The notes under the pieces are model-generated. The model saw only the letters and a list, made by a program, of their open reading frames with translations, searched no databases and was not told the DNA's origin. This document shows, piece after piece, positions 35,580-44,298 of a stretch of DNA of 64,000 nt. The first letter of the stretch is position 1. The number at the start of each line of letters is the position of its first letter. The position numbers were made by a program, and so were the translations under genes. The stretch is from DASUKM01 sp036278735 (GTDB taxonomy: Bacteria; Acidobacteriota; Vicinamibacteria; Vicinamibacterales; 2-12-FULL-66-21), in the NCBI GenBank assembly GCA_036278735.1, contig DASUKM010000050.1:1-64000 (forward strand), in the 5' to 3' direction.

Positions 35580-37370
35580 TCATTTCATCGTCTCTCTCGC
35601 CACTTCCTCGATCGTCGTGACCCCTTCCTGCACCTTCTGCAGTCCGCTGCGGCGAAGCGTGATCATCCCCTCCTCGATCGCCTTGCGCCGCAGTTCCAGC
35701 CCCGAGGCGCCGACCAGAATCAGCTCGCGCAGTTCGTCGGTGATCTCCATCACCTCGTACAGGCCGACGCGCCCCTTGTAGCCGGTGCCGTTGCACTTCT
35801 CGCAGCCCTTCCCCTTCTTGGGGACGACCTGCTGCGCTTCGTCGGCGGTGAAGCCCGCCTCGACCAGCGCCTGCGGCTGGTGGGGATGGTCTTCCTTGCA
35901 GTTCGCGCAGATGCGCCGGACGAGCCGCTGCGCGCAGATCAGGTTCACCGAACTCGCCACCAGGAACGGCTCGATGCCCATGTTCATCAGCCGGTTGATG
36001 GTGCTGGGCGCGTCGTTGGTGTGCAGCGTCGAGAGCACCAGGTGGCCGGTGAGCGCCGCCTTGACGGCAATCTCCGCCGTCTCGAAGTCGCGGATCTCGC
36101 CGACCAGGATGATGTTCGGATCCTGCCGCAGGAAGGAGCGCAGCGCCGCGGCGAAGTTGAGGCCGATGTTCTCGCGCACCTGCACCTGGTTGACGCCGAC
36201 CAGGTTGAATTCGACGGGGTCCTCGGCCGTCATGATGTTGGTCTCGGGCGTGTTGACCTTCGAGATCGACGAATAGAGCGTGTTCGTCTTGCCGCTGCCC
36301 GTCGGCCCCGTCACGAGCACCATGCCCCACGGTTTGCCAATCGCGACTTCCAGCTTGCGCAGCGACTCGGACTCGAAGCCGAGCTTCGTCATGTCGAGCA
36401 TCAGCTTGTCTTTGTCGAGCAGACGCATGACGATCTTTTCGCCGAACAGCGTGGGCAGCACCGAGACGCGGAAGTCGATCTCCTTGGTGCCGCCGTTGTC
36501 GGCGAAGCGGATCTTGATGCGGCCATCCTGCGGGAGCCGCTTCTCGGCGATGTCGAGCTTCGACATGATCTTCACGCGCGACGTGATCGCGTCGCGGAAC
36601 TTCATCGGCGGCGCCATCACGTTGTAGAGGATCCCGTCGATGCGGAACCGGACGCGGAACTCCTTTTCGTACGGCTCGACGTGGATGTCGCTCGCCCCCT
36701 TCTGGATCGCGGACATCAGCATCAGGTTCACGAGCCGGATCACCGGCGCCTCGCCCCCCTGCCGCTCGAGGGACGCGACGTCGATCTGCTCCATGTCCTC
36801 GAGCAGCTCGACGTCGTCGTCGACGATCGACGCCGTCTCCTCGAGGGCCTTGGTGACCATCTCGAGCGAAGCGGCGCTGTTCAGGTTGGCGTCGCTGACG
36901 ATGGCCGCCGGCTTCTTTTCGCCGCCGCCGCCGCGGCCGGCGGGGGCCGCCGGGTAGTAGCGCTGAATCGCGCCCGTGACCGCCACCTCGGAGGCCACGA
37001 CCGGCTCGACGTTGTAGCCCGTCATGAACTTGATGTCGTCCATGGCGAACACGTTGGTCGGATCGGTCATCGCGATCGTCAGCGTGGCCCCCGCGCGGCT
37101 CAACGGGACGATCTGATACTTGTGGGCGGTCTCGGCCGGGATCAGCTTGACGATGGCCGGTTCGATTTCGAACTGCGCGAGATTGATGGACGGAACGCCG
37201 TACTGTTTGCTGAGGAGCGCGGTGATCTCCTCGTCCTTGACGAACCCGAGCTTGACGAGGTTGAACCCGAGCTTGCCGCCGCTGGTCTTCTGATAGCTCA
37301 GCGCCTCCTGCAACTGGGCAGGCGTGATGCGCTTCTCTTTGAGCAAGAGCTCGCCAATGCGGACGGGCAT
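35580..37370 (-). CDS. pilB: Extension ATPase PilB with MshEN domain
   Basis: This protein has 596 residues. The N-terminal MshEN domain has two 24-residue motifs (R4-Q27, RIGELLL...ALSYQ; K33-Q56, KLGFNLVKLGF...LLSKQ). This is the cyclic-di-GMP-binding pattern known from MshE and PilB homologues. The ATPase core has Walker A GPTGSGKT (355-362) and Walker B IILVGEIRD. A four-cysteine zinc site is present (CANC and CEKC). It powers pilus extension and is the first gene of the pilB-T-C-S-R run. A sigma-70 promoter lies just upstream. Confidence 0.96.
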   Translation of the reverse strand: MPVRIGELLLKEKRITPAQLQEALSYQKTSGGKLGFNLVKLGFVKDEEITALLSKQYGVPSINLAQFEIEPAIVKLIPAETAHKYQIVPLSRAGATLTIAMTDPTNVFAMDDIKFMTGYNVEPVVASEVAVTGAIQRYYPAAPAGRGGGGEKKPAAIVSDANLNSAASLEMVTKALEETASIVDDDVELLEDMEQIDVASLERQGGEAPVIRLVNLMLMSAIQKGASDIHVEPYEKEFRVRFRIDGILYNVMAPPMKFRDAITSRVKIMSKLDIAEKRLPQDGRIKIRFADNGGTKEIDFRVSVLPTLFGEKIVMRLLDKDKLMLDMTKLGFESESLRKLEVAIGKPWGMVLVTGPTGSGKTNTLYSSISKVNTPETNIMTAEDPVEFNLVGVNQVQVRENIGLNFAAALRSFLRQDPNIILVGEIRDFETAEIAVKAALTGHLVLSTLHTNDAPSTINRLMNMGIEPFLVASSVNLICAQRLVRRICANCKEDHPHQPQALVEAGFTADEAQQVVPKKGKGCEKCNGTGYKGRVGLYEVMEITDELRELILVGASGLELRRKAIEEGMITLRRSGLQKVQEGVTTIEEVARETMK

Positions 37371-37421
37371 CGTTCAGACTCTAGGAGACTGTTGTGGGAG
37401 GAGAAGCGGGGGAGGAACAAC

Positions 37422-37449
37422 ATCTTAGACTCCTGACACTTTTTGTCAA
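37422..37449 (-). promoter_or_regulatory. Sigma-70 promoter of the pilB operon with overlapping dyad
   Basis: On the minus strand TTGACA (37444-37449) is separated by 16 bp from TAAGAT (37422-37427), both close to consensus. TGACA-N5-TGTCA (37434-37448) forms an inverted repeat overlapping the -35 box and may be an operator. The transcript would start about 45 bases before pilB. Confidence 0.75.
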
Positions 37450-38030
37450 GAAAAAAGTTGAGCTGGCACATTTTGGCAGTCGCCCCCCGGTGGGGTTCGC
37501 AGGGGATCGGAGGGCAGGAGCAGGATGGGTTGGGCTGGGTCAGCCGCGGCGATGCCCGGCAAACAACAGGGATTGCAGGAGATCGCGAAACGGCAAGGCT
37601 CGACGCTGCGCGCGCGCGCGGTTGCCCGTTCAGCTCGGACCGCGTAGATCGGCGGGCTGGCGGTATCCGCCCGCGCGGAACCCCGGTTCATACGCGATGC
37701 CGACATTGCCGTGGCAGTGGCTGATGATCGGCAGGCGTAAGCATCGATCCCGTCCATCAGCGGTACGGAAGTCGGGCGCACGGGGGCCTCGCACCGAGGA
37801 TCACCCACGGGTGGCATCGCGAGCGTTGACTGCCGCGACGAATCGCTGTCTAAACCGGACGAACGATACGTCCTCTCTGGCCTGATCGACAGGCACTAGT
37901 TGAATGCGCTGAGGCTGTCGCGGAAGCGCTCCTGCGGCCGAGGCGACCAACGCCGCCACGCCAGGACAGTTGCCAGCAATATCGACGGGATGGAAATTCG
38001 CGGGCTGGGCAGCCAGCGCGGAGAACGGGG
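37450..38030. other. Mostly non-coding stretch with a possible gene remnant
   Basis: No intact gene is convincing in these 580 bases. On the minus strand 37801-37995 encodes 64 residues. They include SFVRFRQRFVAAVNARD, which resembles the start of small secreted or SH3-like hypothetical proteins. The frame then stops and nothing coherent continues. It is treated below as a possible pseudogene. The rest shows no repeats of the heptamer type and no RNA gene. Confidence 0.5.
37801..37995 (-). pseudogene. Possible remnant of a hypothetical protein gene
   Basis: Sixty-four codons end in TGA without a good start or ribosome site. The peptide contains a hydrophobic segment (VAALVASAAGAL) then EDVSFVRFRQRFVAAVNARD, a pattern seen at the N-terminus of some secreted proteins. 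It lies 35 bases after the barrel-protein stop on the same strand. It could equally be chance coding in GC-rich DNA. Confidence 0.25.
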
Positions 38031-39005
38031 CTAGAACATCACCCTGGTCCCGATGCCCCAGCCGCGGCCGGCCGCGGCGGAGCCGGCCGTGGCCTGCGCG
38101 TCGATCAGCAACGACTCCGTCAACCGCAGGCTGGCCCCGAGGCTGGCGGCCGGTGCCGCCGCGGATCCGGCCGTGTTCCACCGCACGCCCCCCCGGATCC
38201 ACGCACGAGACGCGATATGCCCTTCGGCGCCGATTGCCGCATCGCGCCACGGACCGGCCGGCGCGTCCCTTTTTGTCAGGTCGGCATCCACCGCCACCGT
38301 CCAGTCTCGCGACGCCGAGAACGACAGTCCGGCCCGCACCTGGCGTGATGGGCGCACGGATTCGTTCGCGTCTTCTTGTAGGGGAAACGCGGGGCGCAGC
38401 AGATTCCGGATCGTCAGGCCGACGTGGATCGCGCCGCCGGTCGCCATCACGCCCAGATCCGCGTCGAATTTCGTGCGCCCGGCGCCGGCGACGTCGCTGG
38501 CGCGATCCAGCGCGTCGGGGGTGGTCGCATCCGCCACCGTGGCGATGCCTGCCACGCCGCGGACGACCCTCAAGGTCGTTCCCACCGCGACAGCCCCGCC
38601 AAGCGACTGCACGAGCGTGACGCCGGCGTTGTGCGTGATCAGCGACGTCAGCCGGTGCGCTTCAGGGATCGCTGAGACCTCGTGCGTGCGGTAGTACGAC
38701 AGGCCGAGGGCCGGCATCGCGGCGGCGAACAGGAGTGCCGACTGCCGGAACGCCGGATCGCCGGCGGACGGGGTGGACTGGAGCGCATTGCGGTCGAGGA
38801 CCAGACTGAAGTACGCGCCGCTCGCCAGCCCCGCCGGATTCCAGTACACGGCCGAGGCATCGTCGGCGACCGCCACGAACGCGTCCCCCATCCCGGCGGC
38901 CCGGACGCCGGCGGGATCGCCGGCCGCCTGGGCCGAGGCCGTGTGCGCGATCGCCAGCACCCCGCAGCAGGCCAGCGACCTCGCGAGGGTCTTGAAGTGG
39001 GGCAT
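38031..39005 (-). CDS. PorV/TraF-like outer-membrane beta-barrel protein
   Basis: This 324-residue protein has a signal peptide ending TASAQA near residue 27. The mature N-terminus GVRAAGMGDAFVAVADDAS, then AVYWNPAGLA, is the signature of the PorV/UPF0164/FadL-like family of barrels. Alternating beta-strand patterns run to the C-terminus, which ends in Phe (GIGTRVMF) as outer-membrane proteins do. The function is unknown; homologues serve as secretion shuttles or transport pores. It is a single gene, divergent from the Yip1 gene. Confidence 0.8.
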   Translation of the reverse strand: MPHFKTLARSLACCGVLAIAHTASAQAAGDPAGVRAAGMGDAFVAVADDASAVYWNPAGLASGAYFSLVLDRNALQSTPSAGDPAFRQSALLFAAAMPALGLSYYRTHEVSAIPEAHRLTSLITHNAGVTLVQSLGGAVAVGTTLRVVRGVAGIATVADATTPDALDRASDVAGAGRTKFDADLGVMATGGAIHVGLTIRNLLRPAFPLQEDANESVRPSRQVRAGLSFSASRDWTVAVDADLTKRDAPAGPWRDAAIGAEGHIASRAWIRGGVRWNTAGSAAAPAASLGASLRLTESLLIDAQATAGSAAAGRGWGIGTRVMF

Positions 39006-39135
39006 GCGGGCCAGAGTAGCGTACGGGGCGCCCTCCGGGCGCGGCTCTTCCCCACCCTCCCACGCAACTCGTACGTGGCACGGGGTTTACTCCTCGGACG
39101 GGGAACATTTCGACCGTCCAACTCGTCCTCATTGT

Positions 39136-39143
39136 GGTAAAAT
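39136..39143 (+). promoter_or_regulatory. Extended -10 promoter before the Yip1-adaptor-permease operon
   Basis: GGTAAAAT gives a TG-N extended -10 box with TAAAAT at 39138-39143, about 60 bases before the start codon. No clear -35 box is present. It is the most AT-rich point of the divergent gap. Confidence 0.4.
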
Positions 39144-39206
39144 CAGTGGTTTCAGTGACTTCACGCCCAGGACCCGCGCATCCCGACTATCCGGATCTGC
39201 ACTCCC

Positions 39207-39947
39207 ATGACGATGAACGAAACGCTTGAAAACGCTGCCACTGCGCCCGCGCCCAAGGGGCTCGCGGCCCGCTTCTTCGGGATCATCTTTTCGCCCGGCG
39301 AGACGTTCAAGGACGTCGTGGCGCACCCGCGCTGGTTCGGTATGCTCGCCCTGTGCACGATTGCGGCGATCGTGCTGGTCGGCGGGTATCTGCTGACGTC
39401 GACCGGCCAGGCGGCGTGGCTGACGCAAGCGCAGGCGTCCAGCTCGATGTTCGGACGCACGCCGTCGGATCAGCAGCTCCAGGCGATGGCGAAGATGGCG
39501 CCGTACGCCGGCTACTTCGCCGCCGTGCAGATGCTGATTTTCGTGCCGCTGGTATTCGTCGTGGTGGCCGGCATCTGCTTCGCGATCTTCAGCGCGGCGC
39601 TCGGCGGCAACGCCACCTTCAAGCAGGTCTTCGCCGTGGTCGTGCACGCCGGCGCGATCGGCGTCCTCGGTCAGCTCTTCTCGATGCCGCTCAATTACGC
39701 GCGCGGCACGATGACGAGCGCGACCAATCTGGGAGTGCTGCTCCCGATGCTGAGCGATCAGTCGTTTGCGAACCACCTGCTCAGCGCGATTGATTTGTTC
39801 CTGGTGTGGCAGATCCTGGTCCTGGCGATCGGGCTGGCCGTGCTGTTCAAGCGGCGGACGCAGCCCGTGACGGTGGCGTTCCTGAGCCTGTATGGCGTGG
39901 TCGCCATCGTGATTGCGCTGGTCAGGACGAGGTTTGGAGGCGCATGA
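39207..39947 (+). CDS. Yip1-family membrane protein
   Basis: This 246-residue protein has five membrane helices. The N-terminal FFGIIFSPGETFKDVVAHPRW is the typical start of bacterial Yip1-domain proteins, and the helix pattern fits. The ATG at 39207 follows closely an extended -10 box. Its stop overlaps the adaptor ATG (ATGA). Bacterial Yip1 proteins have no settled function. Here it leads an ABC-type export operon and may assist assembly. Confidence 0.8.
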   Translation: MTMNETLENAATAPAPKGLAARFFGIIFSPGETFKDVVAHPRWFGMLALCTIAAIVLVGGYLLTSTGQAAWLTQAQASSSMFGRTPSDQQLQAMAKMAPYAGYFAAVQMLIFVPLVFVVVAGICFAIFSAALGGNATFKQVFAVVVHAGAIGVLGQLFSMPLNYARGTMTSATNLGVLLPMLSDQSFANHLLSAIDLFLVWQILVLAIGLAVLFKRRTQPVTVAFLSLYGVVAIVIALVRTRFGGA

Positions 39948-41278
39948 CGCGCAACAAGAAGATCTTGATCGGCATCGGGGTGGTGCTCATCCTCGGCGCC
40001 CTGGCCTTCGCGAATTTCAAGTTCAAGCGGACCGAAGGGCCTGAGGTCAACGTCGAAGCGATCACCCGGCGTCACCTCGAGGCGATCGTGTCGGCATCGG
40101 GCAAGATCCAGCCGCAGCGTTCGGTGAACATCAGCGCGGATACGCAGGGGCGCGTGACGAATCTCGCGGTCGACGAAGGGGACCGCGTGAAGAAGGGGCA
40201 GTTCCTGATGCAGATCGACCCGCGGCTGCTCAAGAGCGCCGTGGATCAGGGACGCGCGAGCCTGCAGGCCGCCCGCTCGACCATCGAGCAGCTCAAGGTC
40301 GCGGCGGAAAGCGCCAAGGCCGCCGCCGCGCAGGCGAAACTCGACTACGACCGGCAGCGCGAGCTGTGGCAGCGCGGCCTCACGACCAAAGAGGCGCTCG
40401 ATTCGGCGAACAGCACGCTGAAGATGCGGAGCGCCGACGCCAACTCGGCCCAAGGGCAGGTCGACACCCAGAAGCTGCGGGCGAGCCAGGAAGCGGCCGC
40501 GCTCGAGAGCGCGGAGTACAGCCTCAGCAAAGTGCGGATCCAGTCCCCCATCGACGGCATCGTCACCCGCCGGAACATCGAGGAAGGGGAAACGGTCGTC
40601 GTCGGCACGATGAACAACGCCGGCACGCAGCTGCTGACGATCGCCGACATGTCGATCATCGAGGCGCAGGTCGAGGTGGACGAGACCGACATCCCCACGG
40701 TCGCGATCGGCCAGCCGGCGAAGGTCACGATCGATGCGATGCCCGGGAAGACCTTTACGGGCAAGGTGATCGAGATCGGGAACAGCCCCATCCAGGACAC
40801 GACGACCGGCGCCAACACGTCGTCGACGACGCAGGCGACGAATTTCCTGGTCAAGGTGATGCTCGACCACACGATTCCGGACGTGCGCCCCGGCTTCACG
40901 TGCACGGCCGAGATCACGACCGCCACGCGCGAGAACGCGCTCTCGGTGCCGATCCAGGCCACGACGGTGCGCGAGATGATCGTCGACAAGGCCGGGCACA
41001 TCGTGCGCGATCCGCAGAGCAAGGGGCCCGGCGGAGTGGCCCCCGCCTCGACGGCCGTCCTGCCGCCGGGGCAATCGCGGAAGGAATTCGAGGGGGTCTT
41101 CGTCGTCCGCGACAACAAGGCGGAATTCGTCCCGGTCAAGACCGGGATTGCCGGCGACAAGTACTTCGAAGTGCTGTCGGGCCTGAAAGAGGGAGACAAG
41201 GTCATCACCGGACCGTTCAGCTCGGTGCGCGACCTGGCCGACAACGCGCCCGTGAAGGTCGCCGCACCGACGCGATGA
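39944..41278 (+). CDS. MacA/HlyD-type periplasmic adaptor
   Basis: This 444-residue protein has one N-terminal membrane helix (KKILIGIGVVLILGALAF). Split lipoyl halves (GRVTNLAVDEGDRVKKGQFL and SPIDGIVTRRNIEEGETV) flank a long alpha-hairpin rich in Ala/Lys. A beta-barrel and membrane-proximal domain follow. It would bridge the inner-membrane permeases to an outer-membrane channel in a MacAB-like tripartite pump. It overlaps its neighbours on both sides by ATGA. Confidence 0.9.
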   Translation: MTRNKKILIGIGVVLILGALAFANFKFKRTEGPEVNVEAITRRHLEAIVSASGKIQPQRSVNISADTQGRVTNLAVDEGDRVKKGQFLMQIDPRLLKSAVDQGRASLQAARSTIEQLKVAAESAKAAAAQAKLDYDRQRELWQRGLTTKEALDSANSTLKMRSADANSAQGQVDTQKLRASQEAAALESAEYSLSKVRIQSPIDGIVTRRNIEEGETVVVGTMNNAGTQLLTIADMSIIEAQVEVDETDIPTVAIGQPAKVTIDAMPGKTFTGKVIEIGNSPIQDTTTGANTSSTTQATNFLVKVMLDHTIPDVRPGFTCTAEITTATRENALSVPIQATTVREMIVDKAGHIVRDPQSKGPGGVAPASTAVLPPGQSRKEFEGVFVVRDNKAEFVPVKTGIAGDKYFEVLSGLKEGDKVITGPFSSVRDLADNAPVKVAAPTR

Positions 41279-42498
41279 ACCAGTTCATCGAAGCCATCGC
41301 GATCGCCCTGAACGCGGTCTGGACGAACAAGCTGCGCTCGTTCCTGACCGTGCTGGGGAACATCGTCGCGGTGACGTCGATCATCGCCGTCGTGTCGCTG
41401 ATCCAGGGGATGAACAGCTACGTCACCAACGCGATCATCACCGACGTCGGGGCCGACAACTTCACGATTCAGCGCTATCCGCCGATCCGCAGCGAAGAAG
41501 ACGAAGACCGGATCCGCAACAACCCGCCGATCACCCTGGCCGACGCGGCGGCGCTGCAGAAGTTCGGCGGCAACATCGGCGCGGTGGCGGCGCAGGCGAC
41601 CGCCTCGGGGCGCGCGGAGTATCGCAACGAGTCGATGGACTCGCTCCAGATCCAGGGGGTCTCGAAGAACTACGTCCTGTTCTCGACCTTCACCGCGGGT
41701 CAGGGGCGGCTGATCAGCCCGAGCGAAATCGAGCGCGACGTCCCCGTCACCGTGCTCGGCTACGACACGGCGGACCGGTTGTTCAAGGGAGAGGATCCGA
41801 TCGACAAGACGCTGTCGATCAACGGCCTGCACTTCCGGGTCGTCGGCGTCAGCGAGAAGAAGGGATCGTCGTTCGGCCAGTCGCAGGACGAGTTCGCGAT
41901 CATTCCGCTCGGGATGTTCCAGAAGCTGTTCGGCGTGCGGCCGAACCTGCAGATCATCGTCAAGCCGCGGGATCCCAACGCCGTTCACGCGGCGATGGAC
42001 GACGCGACGGTGGCCCTGAGGATCGAGCGGCGGCTGAAACCGGGCAAACCCGACAATTTCGGCGTCTTCGCCGCCGACACGCTGCTCAACCTGTTTCACA
42101 CCGCCACCAACGGCATCTTCGCCGTCCTGATCGGCGTCGTGTCGCTCTCGCTCGTGGTGGGGGGCATCGTGATCATGAACATCATGCTGATGGTCGTGAC
42201 GGAGCGGACGCGCGAGATCGGGCTGCGGAAGGCGCTCGGCGCGCGCCGGCGCGAAATCGTCTGGCAGATCCTGACCGAATCGGTCACGCTCTCGGTGCTC
42301 GGCGGGCTCATCGGCACCTTTCTCGGGTTCGCGGCCGCCATCATCACGAGCAAGCTGACGCCGCTGCCCGCCTCCGTCGAAACCTGGTCGGTCGCGATCG
42401 GCATCGGCATCACGGCGGTCGTCGGGCTCTTCTTCGGCCTGTACCCGGCGATGCGTGCGGCGGCGCTCGACCCGATCGAAGCGCTGCGGCGGGAGTAA
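41275..42498 (+). CDS. MacB-type permease without ATPase domain (1)
   Basis: This protein has 407 residues. Four membrane helices have the MacB/FtsX layout: TM1 at about 18-45 (NKLRSFLTVLGNIVAVTSII), a periplasmic MacB core domain, then three C-terminal helices. RTREIGLRKALGARRREI is the family motif, and the protein ends LDPIEALRRE. The N-terminal nucleotide-binding domain of true MacB is absent. Coupled by ATGA to the adaptor gene. Confidence 0.92.
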   Translation: MNQFIEAIAIALNAVWTNKLRSFLTVLGNIVAVTSIIAVVSLIQGMNSYVTNAIITDVGADNFTIQRYPPIRSEEDEDRIRNNPPITLADAAALQKFGGNIGAVAAQATASGRAEYRNESMDSLQIQGVSKNYVLFSTFTAGQGRLISPSEIERDVPVTVLGYDTADRLFKGEDPIDKTLSINGLHFRVVGVSEKKGSSFGQSQDEFAIIPLGMFQKLFGVRPNLQIIVKPRDPNAVHAAMDDATVALRIERRLKPGKPDNFGVFAADTLLNLFHTATNGIFAVLIGVVSLSLVVGGIVIMNIMLMVVTERTREIGLRKALGARRREIVWQILTESVTLSVLGGLIGTFLGFAAAIITSKLTPLPASVETWSVAIGIGITAVVGLFFGLYPAMRAAALDPIEALRRE

Positions 42499-42501
42499 GA
42501 C

Positions 42502-43806
42502 ATGCCTGGCATGCGCTCGGGGCTGTTCTCGGAAATCGCGTGGATGTCGATCGACACGCTCCGCGCGAGCAAGATGCGCTCGGCCCTGACCGTCCTCGGC
42601 GTCGTGATCGGCATCACGTCGATCGTGGGCATGACCTCGCTCATCCGGGGGCTGGACCAGCAGCTCCGCGATTCGATCAAGGAGCTCGGGCCGAACACGG
42701 TGTTCATCGCCAAGTTCAGCGGCATCAGCATGCTGAGCGGCAAGAACCGGCTCGATCTGTTCCGGCGGCCGAACATCACGATCGACGACGCCAAGGCGGT
42801 GGCCCGCGATTCCCCCGCGATCGCGCTCGTCGACGTGTTCCTCGGAGGGATGGGGGGAAGCCGCGCGCGCGTGTACTACGGCCACGAGCACACCATCCAG
42901 CTCAACGTCTTCGGCGCCACCGAGAATTTCGCGTCCGTCAACTTCCTGAAGATCCAGATGGGACGCTTCATGTCCCCCGCGGAAGTCGAGCACCGCCGGC
43001 AGGTCGTGGTGCTCGGGCAGACGCCGTACCAGGCGCTGTTCCCCAACGTGGACCCGATCGGCAAGAAGGTGCGGGTCGGCGACAACGAGTTCACCGTGAT
43101 CGGCGTCGTCGGCAAGCGGCCGTCGGTGCTCGGCGGATCGGGAGCGGACGATTTCGTCGTCATCCCGTATACGACGCACGAGAAGTTCTACGGGAAGGTG
43201 CTGCGGGGGTCCGCCAAGGTGACCGGCAGCAACATCACGCCGGCGATGTTCAAGTCGGCCATGATCGCGATCGTGCCGCGCGACGGCATGCGCCAGCAGG
43301 CGATGGACGAGGCGGAAACCGTCATGCGCATCCGGCACAGCCTCCGGCTCGAACAGCCCGACGACTTCGATCTCGTCACGCAGGATGCGGTCCTGAAGGT
43401 GTGGGACCAGATCAGCCAGGGCACCTTCCTCGCGCTCGTCGTGATCTCCTCGATCGCCCTGCTGGTCGGCGGCATCGGCGTGATGGCGATCATGATGATT
43501 TCGGTCACCGACCGGACGCGCGAGATCGGCGTGCGCAAAGCGCTCGGGGCGCGCCGCCGCGAGATTCTGGTGCAGTTCCTCATCGAAGCGATGTTCCTGA
43601 CCTCCGCCGGCGGCCTGCTCGGGATTGTCCTCGGGGCCGGCATCGGCCTCACCGTCCACTGGCTGTCGGGATTCCCGATCTCGCTGCCCTGGTGGTCGTT
43701 CGCCCTCGGGATCGGCTTCTCCGCCGGCGTGGGCATCTTCTTCGGCCTGTTCCCCGCCTTCAAAGCCTCGCGCCTGGATCCCATCGAAGCGCTGCGATAC
43801 GAATAA
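42502..43806 (+). CDS. MacB-type permease without ATPase domain (2)
   Basis: This 434-residue protein has the same architecture as the preceding gene: TM1 SALTVLGVVIGITSIVGM, periplasmic core, three C-terminal helices, RTREIGVRKALGARRREIL and a final LDPIEALRYE. It starts 3 bases after the first permease, so both likely form a heterodimer. No ABC ATPase gene is found in this operon. The 3' end runs straight into heptamer array C. Confidence 0.92.
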   Translation: MPGMRSGLFSEIAWMSIDTLRASKMRSALTVLGVVIGITSIVGMTSLIRGLDQQLRDSIKELGPNTVFIAKFSGISMLSGKNRLDLFRRPNITIDDAKAVARDSPAIALVDVFLGGMGGSRARVYYGHEHTIQLNVFGATENFASVNFLKIQMGRFMSPAEVEHRRQVVVLGQTPYQALFPNVDPIGKKVRVGDNEFTVIGVVGKRPSVLGGSGADDFVVIPYTTHEKFYGKVLRGSAKVTGSNITPAMFKSAMIAIVPRDGMRQQAMDEAETVMRIRHSLRLEQPDDFDLVTQDAVLKVWDQISQGTFLALVVISSIALLVGGIGVMAIMMISVTDRTREIGVRKALGARRREILVQFLIEAMFLTSAGGLLGIVLGAGIGLTVHWLSGFPISLPWWSFALGIGFSAGVGIFFGLFPAFKASRLDPIEALRYE

Positions 43807-43808
43807 GA

Positions 43809-43864
43809 CAGTCGCCAGTCGCCAGTTACCAGTCGCCAGTTACCAGTTACCGGTTGCCAGTCAA
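43809..43864. repeat. Heptamer array C (left side of four-helix-bundle gene)
   Basis: Eight contiguous 7-bp units on the plus strand, CAGTCGC and CAGTTAC types, with CGGTTGC and CAGTCAA at the end. It begins 3 bases after the permease stop. With array D, in opposite orientation, it brackets the four-helix-bundle gene. Confidence 0.95.
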
Positions 43865-43888
43865 CGCTCGTGGTTCTGGCCGATGGCC

Positions 43889-44239
43889 TCACCGCAGCGT
43901 GCGGATGAATGAGGTCAACATCTTCCGCACTTCCGTGATGTCCTCGTCGAACCGCGTGTGCACGATGATGGGGATGAACTTCAGGTCACGCGTCAGGAGC
44001 AGGTCGGACTCGAGTTCGTTGCAGGATCCAATCGAATACCAGATGAAGCGTGAGAAGTCCGTCCTGGAGCCGCGACCCGCTCCTTCGGCGATGTTCGACG
44101 GTATCGAGATGGCCGCGCCGAGAATTTGATCCCGGAGGCGCCAGCGGTCGGGTTCACGTAAGTACGCCGACACTTCGTACGTGCGCAGCGCCAGTTTGTG
44201 CGCTTTCTGCCACACCTGCAGCTTCCGATAGTCCTGCAT
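43889..44239 (-). CDS. Four-helix-bundle protein (23S rRNA-IVP/S23 family)
   Basis: This protein has 116 residues from the ATG with AGGAGG exactly 6 bases upstream; the ATG two codons earlier abuts that site and is unlikely. Family motifs are YRKLQVWQKAHKLALRTYE, AAISIPSNIAEGAGRGS and SCNELESDLLLTRDL. This family (PF05635) was first seen inside intervening sequences of rRNA genes. It also includes Avd of diversity-generating retroelements, which binds nucleic acid. Neither rRNA nor reverse transcriptase is nearby. The gene is alone and flanked by inverted heptamer arrays. Confidence 0.9.
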   Translation of the reverse strand: MQDYRKLQVWQKAHKLALRTYEVSAYLREPDRWRLRDQILGAAISIPSNIAEGAGRGSRTDFSRFIWYSIGSCNELESDLLLTRDLKFIPIIVHTRFDEDITEVRKMLTSFIRTLR

Positions 44240-44298
44240 CTGCATCCTCCTGTTGAGGTAGCGCTATAAAGCAACTTCGGAACCAGCGAACGTCACTG

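Noticed and set aside
37394..37885. A 163-codon plus-strand open frame in the empty stretch
   Set aside because: Ala/Arg-rich with no domain, no ribosome site, and it runs across the pilB promoter.
40345..43659. A 1104-codon open frame on the minus strand
   Set aside because: Antisense to the adaptor and both permeases; rich in Arg, Asp and His with no recognisable motif.
43889..44245. rRNA intervening sequence with its S23 protein
   Set aside because: The four-helix-bundle gene is not inside an rRNA gene and no rRNA sequence is in the window.
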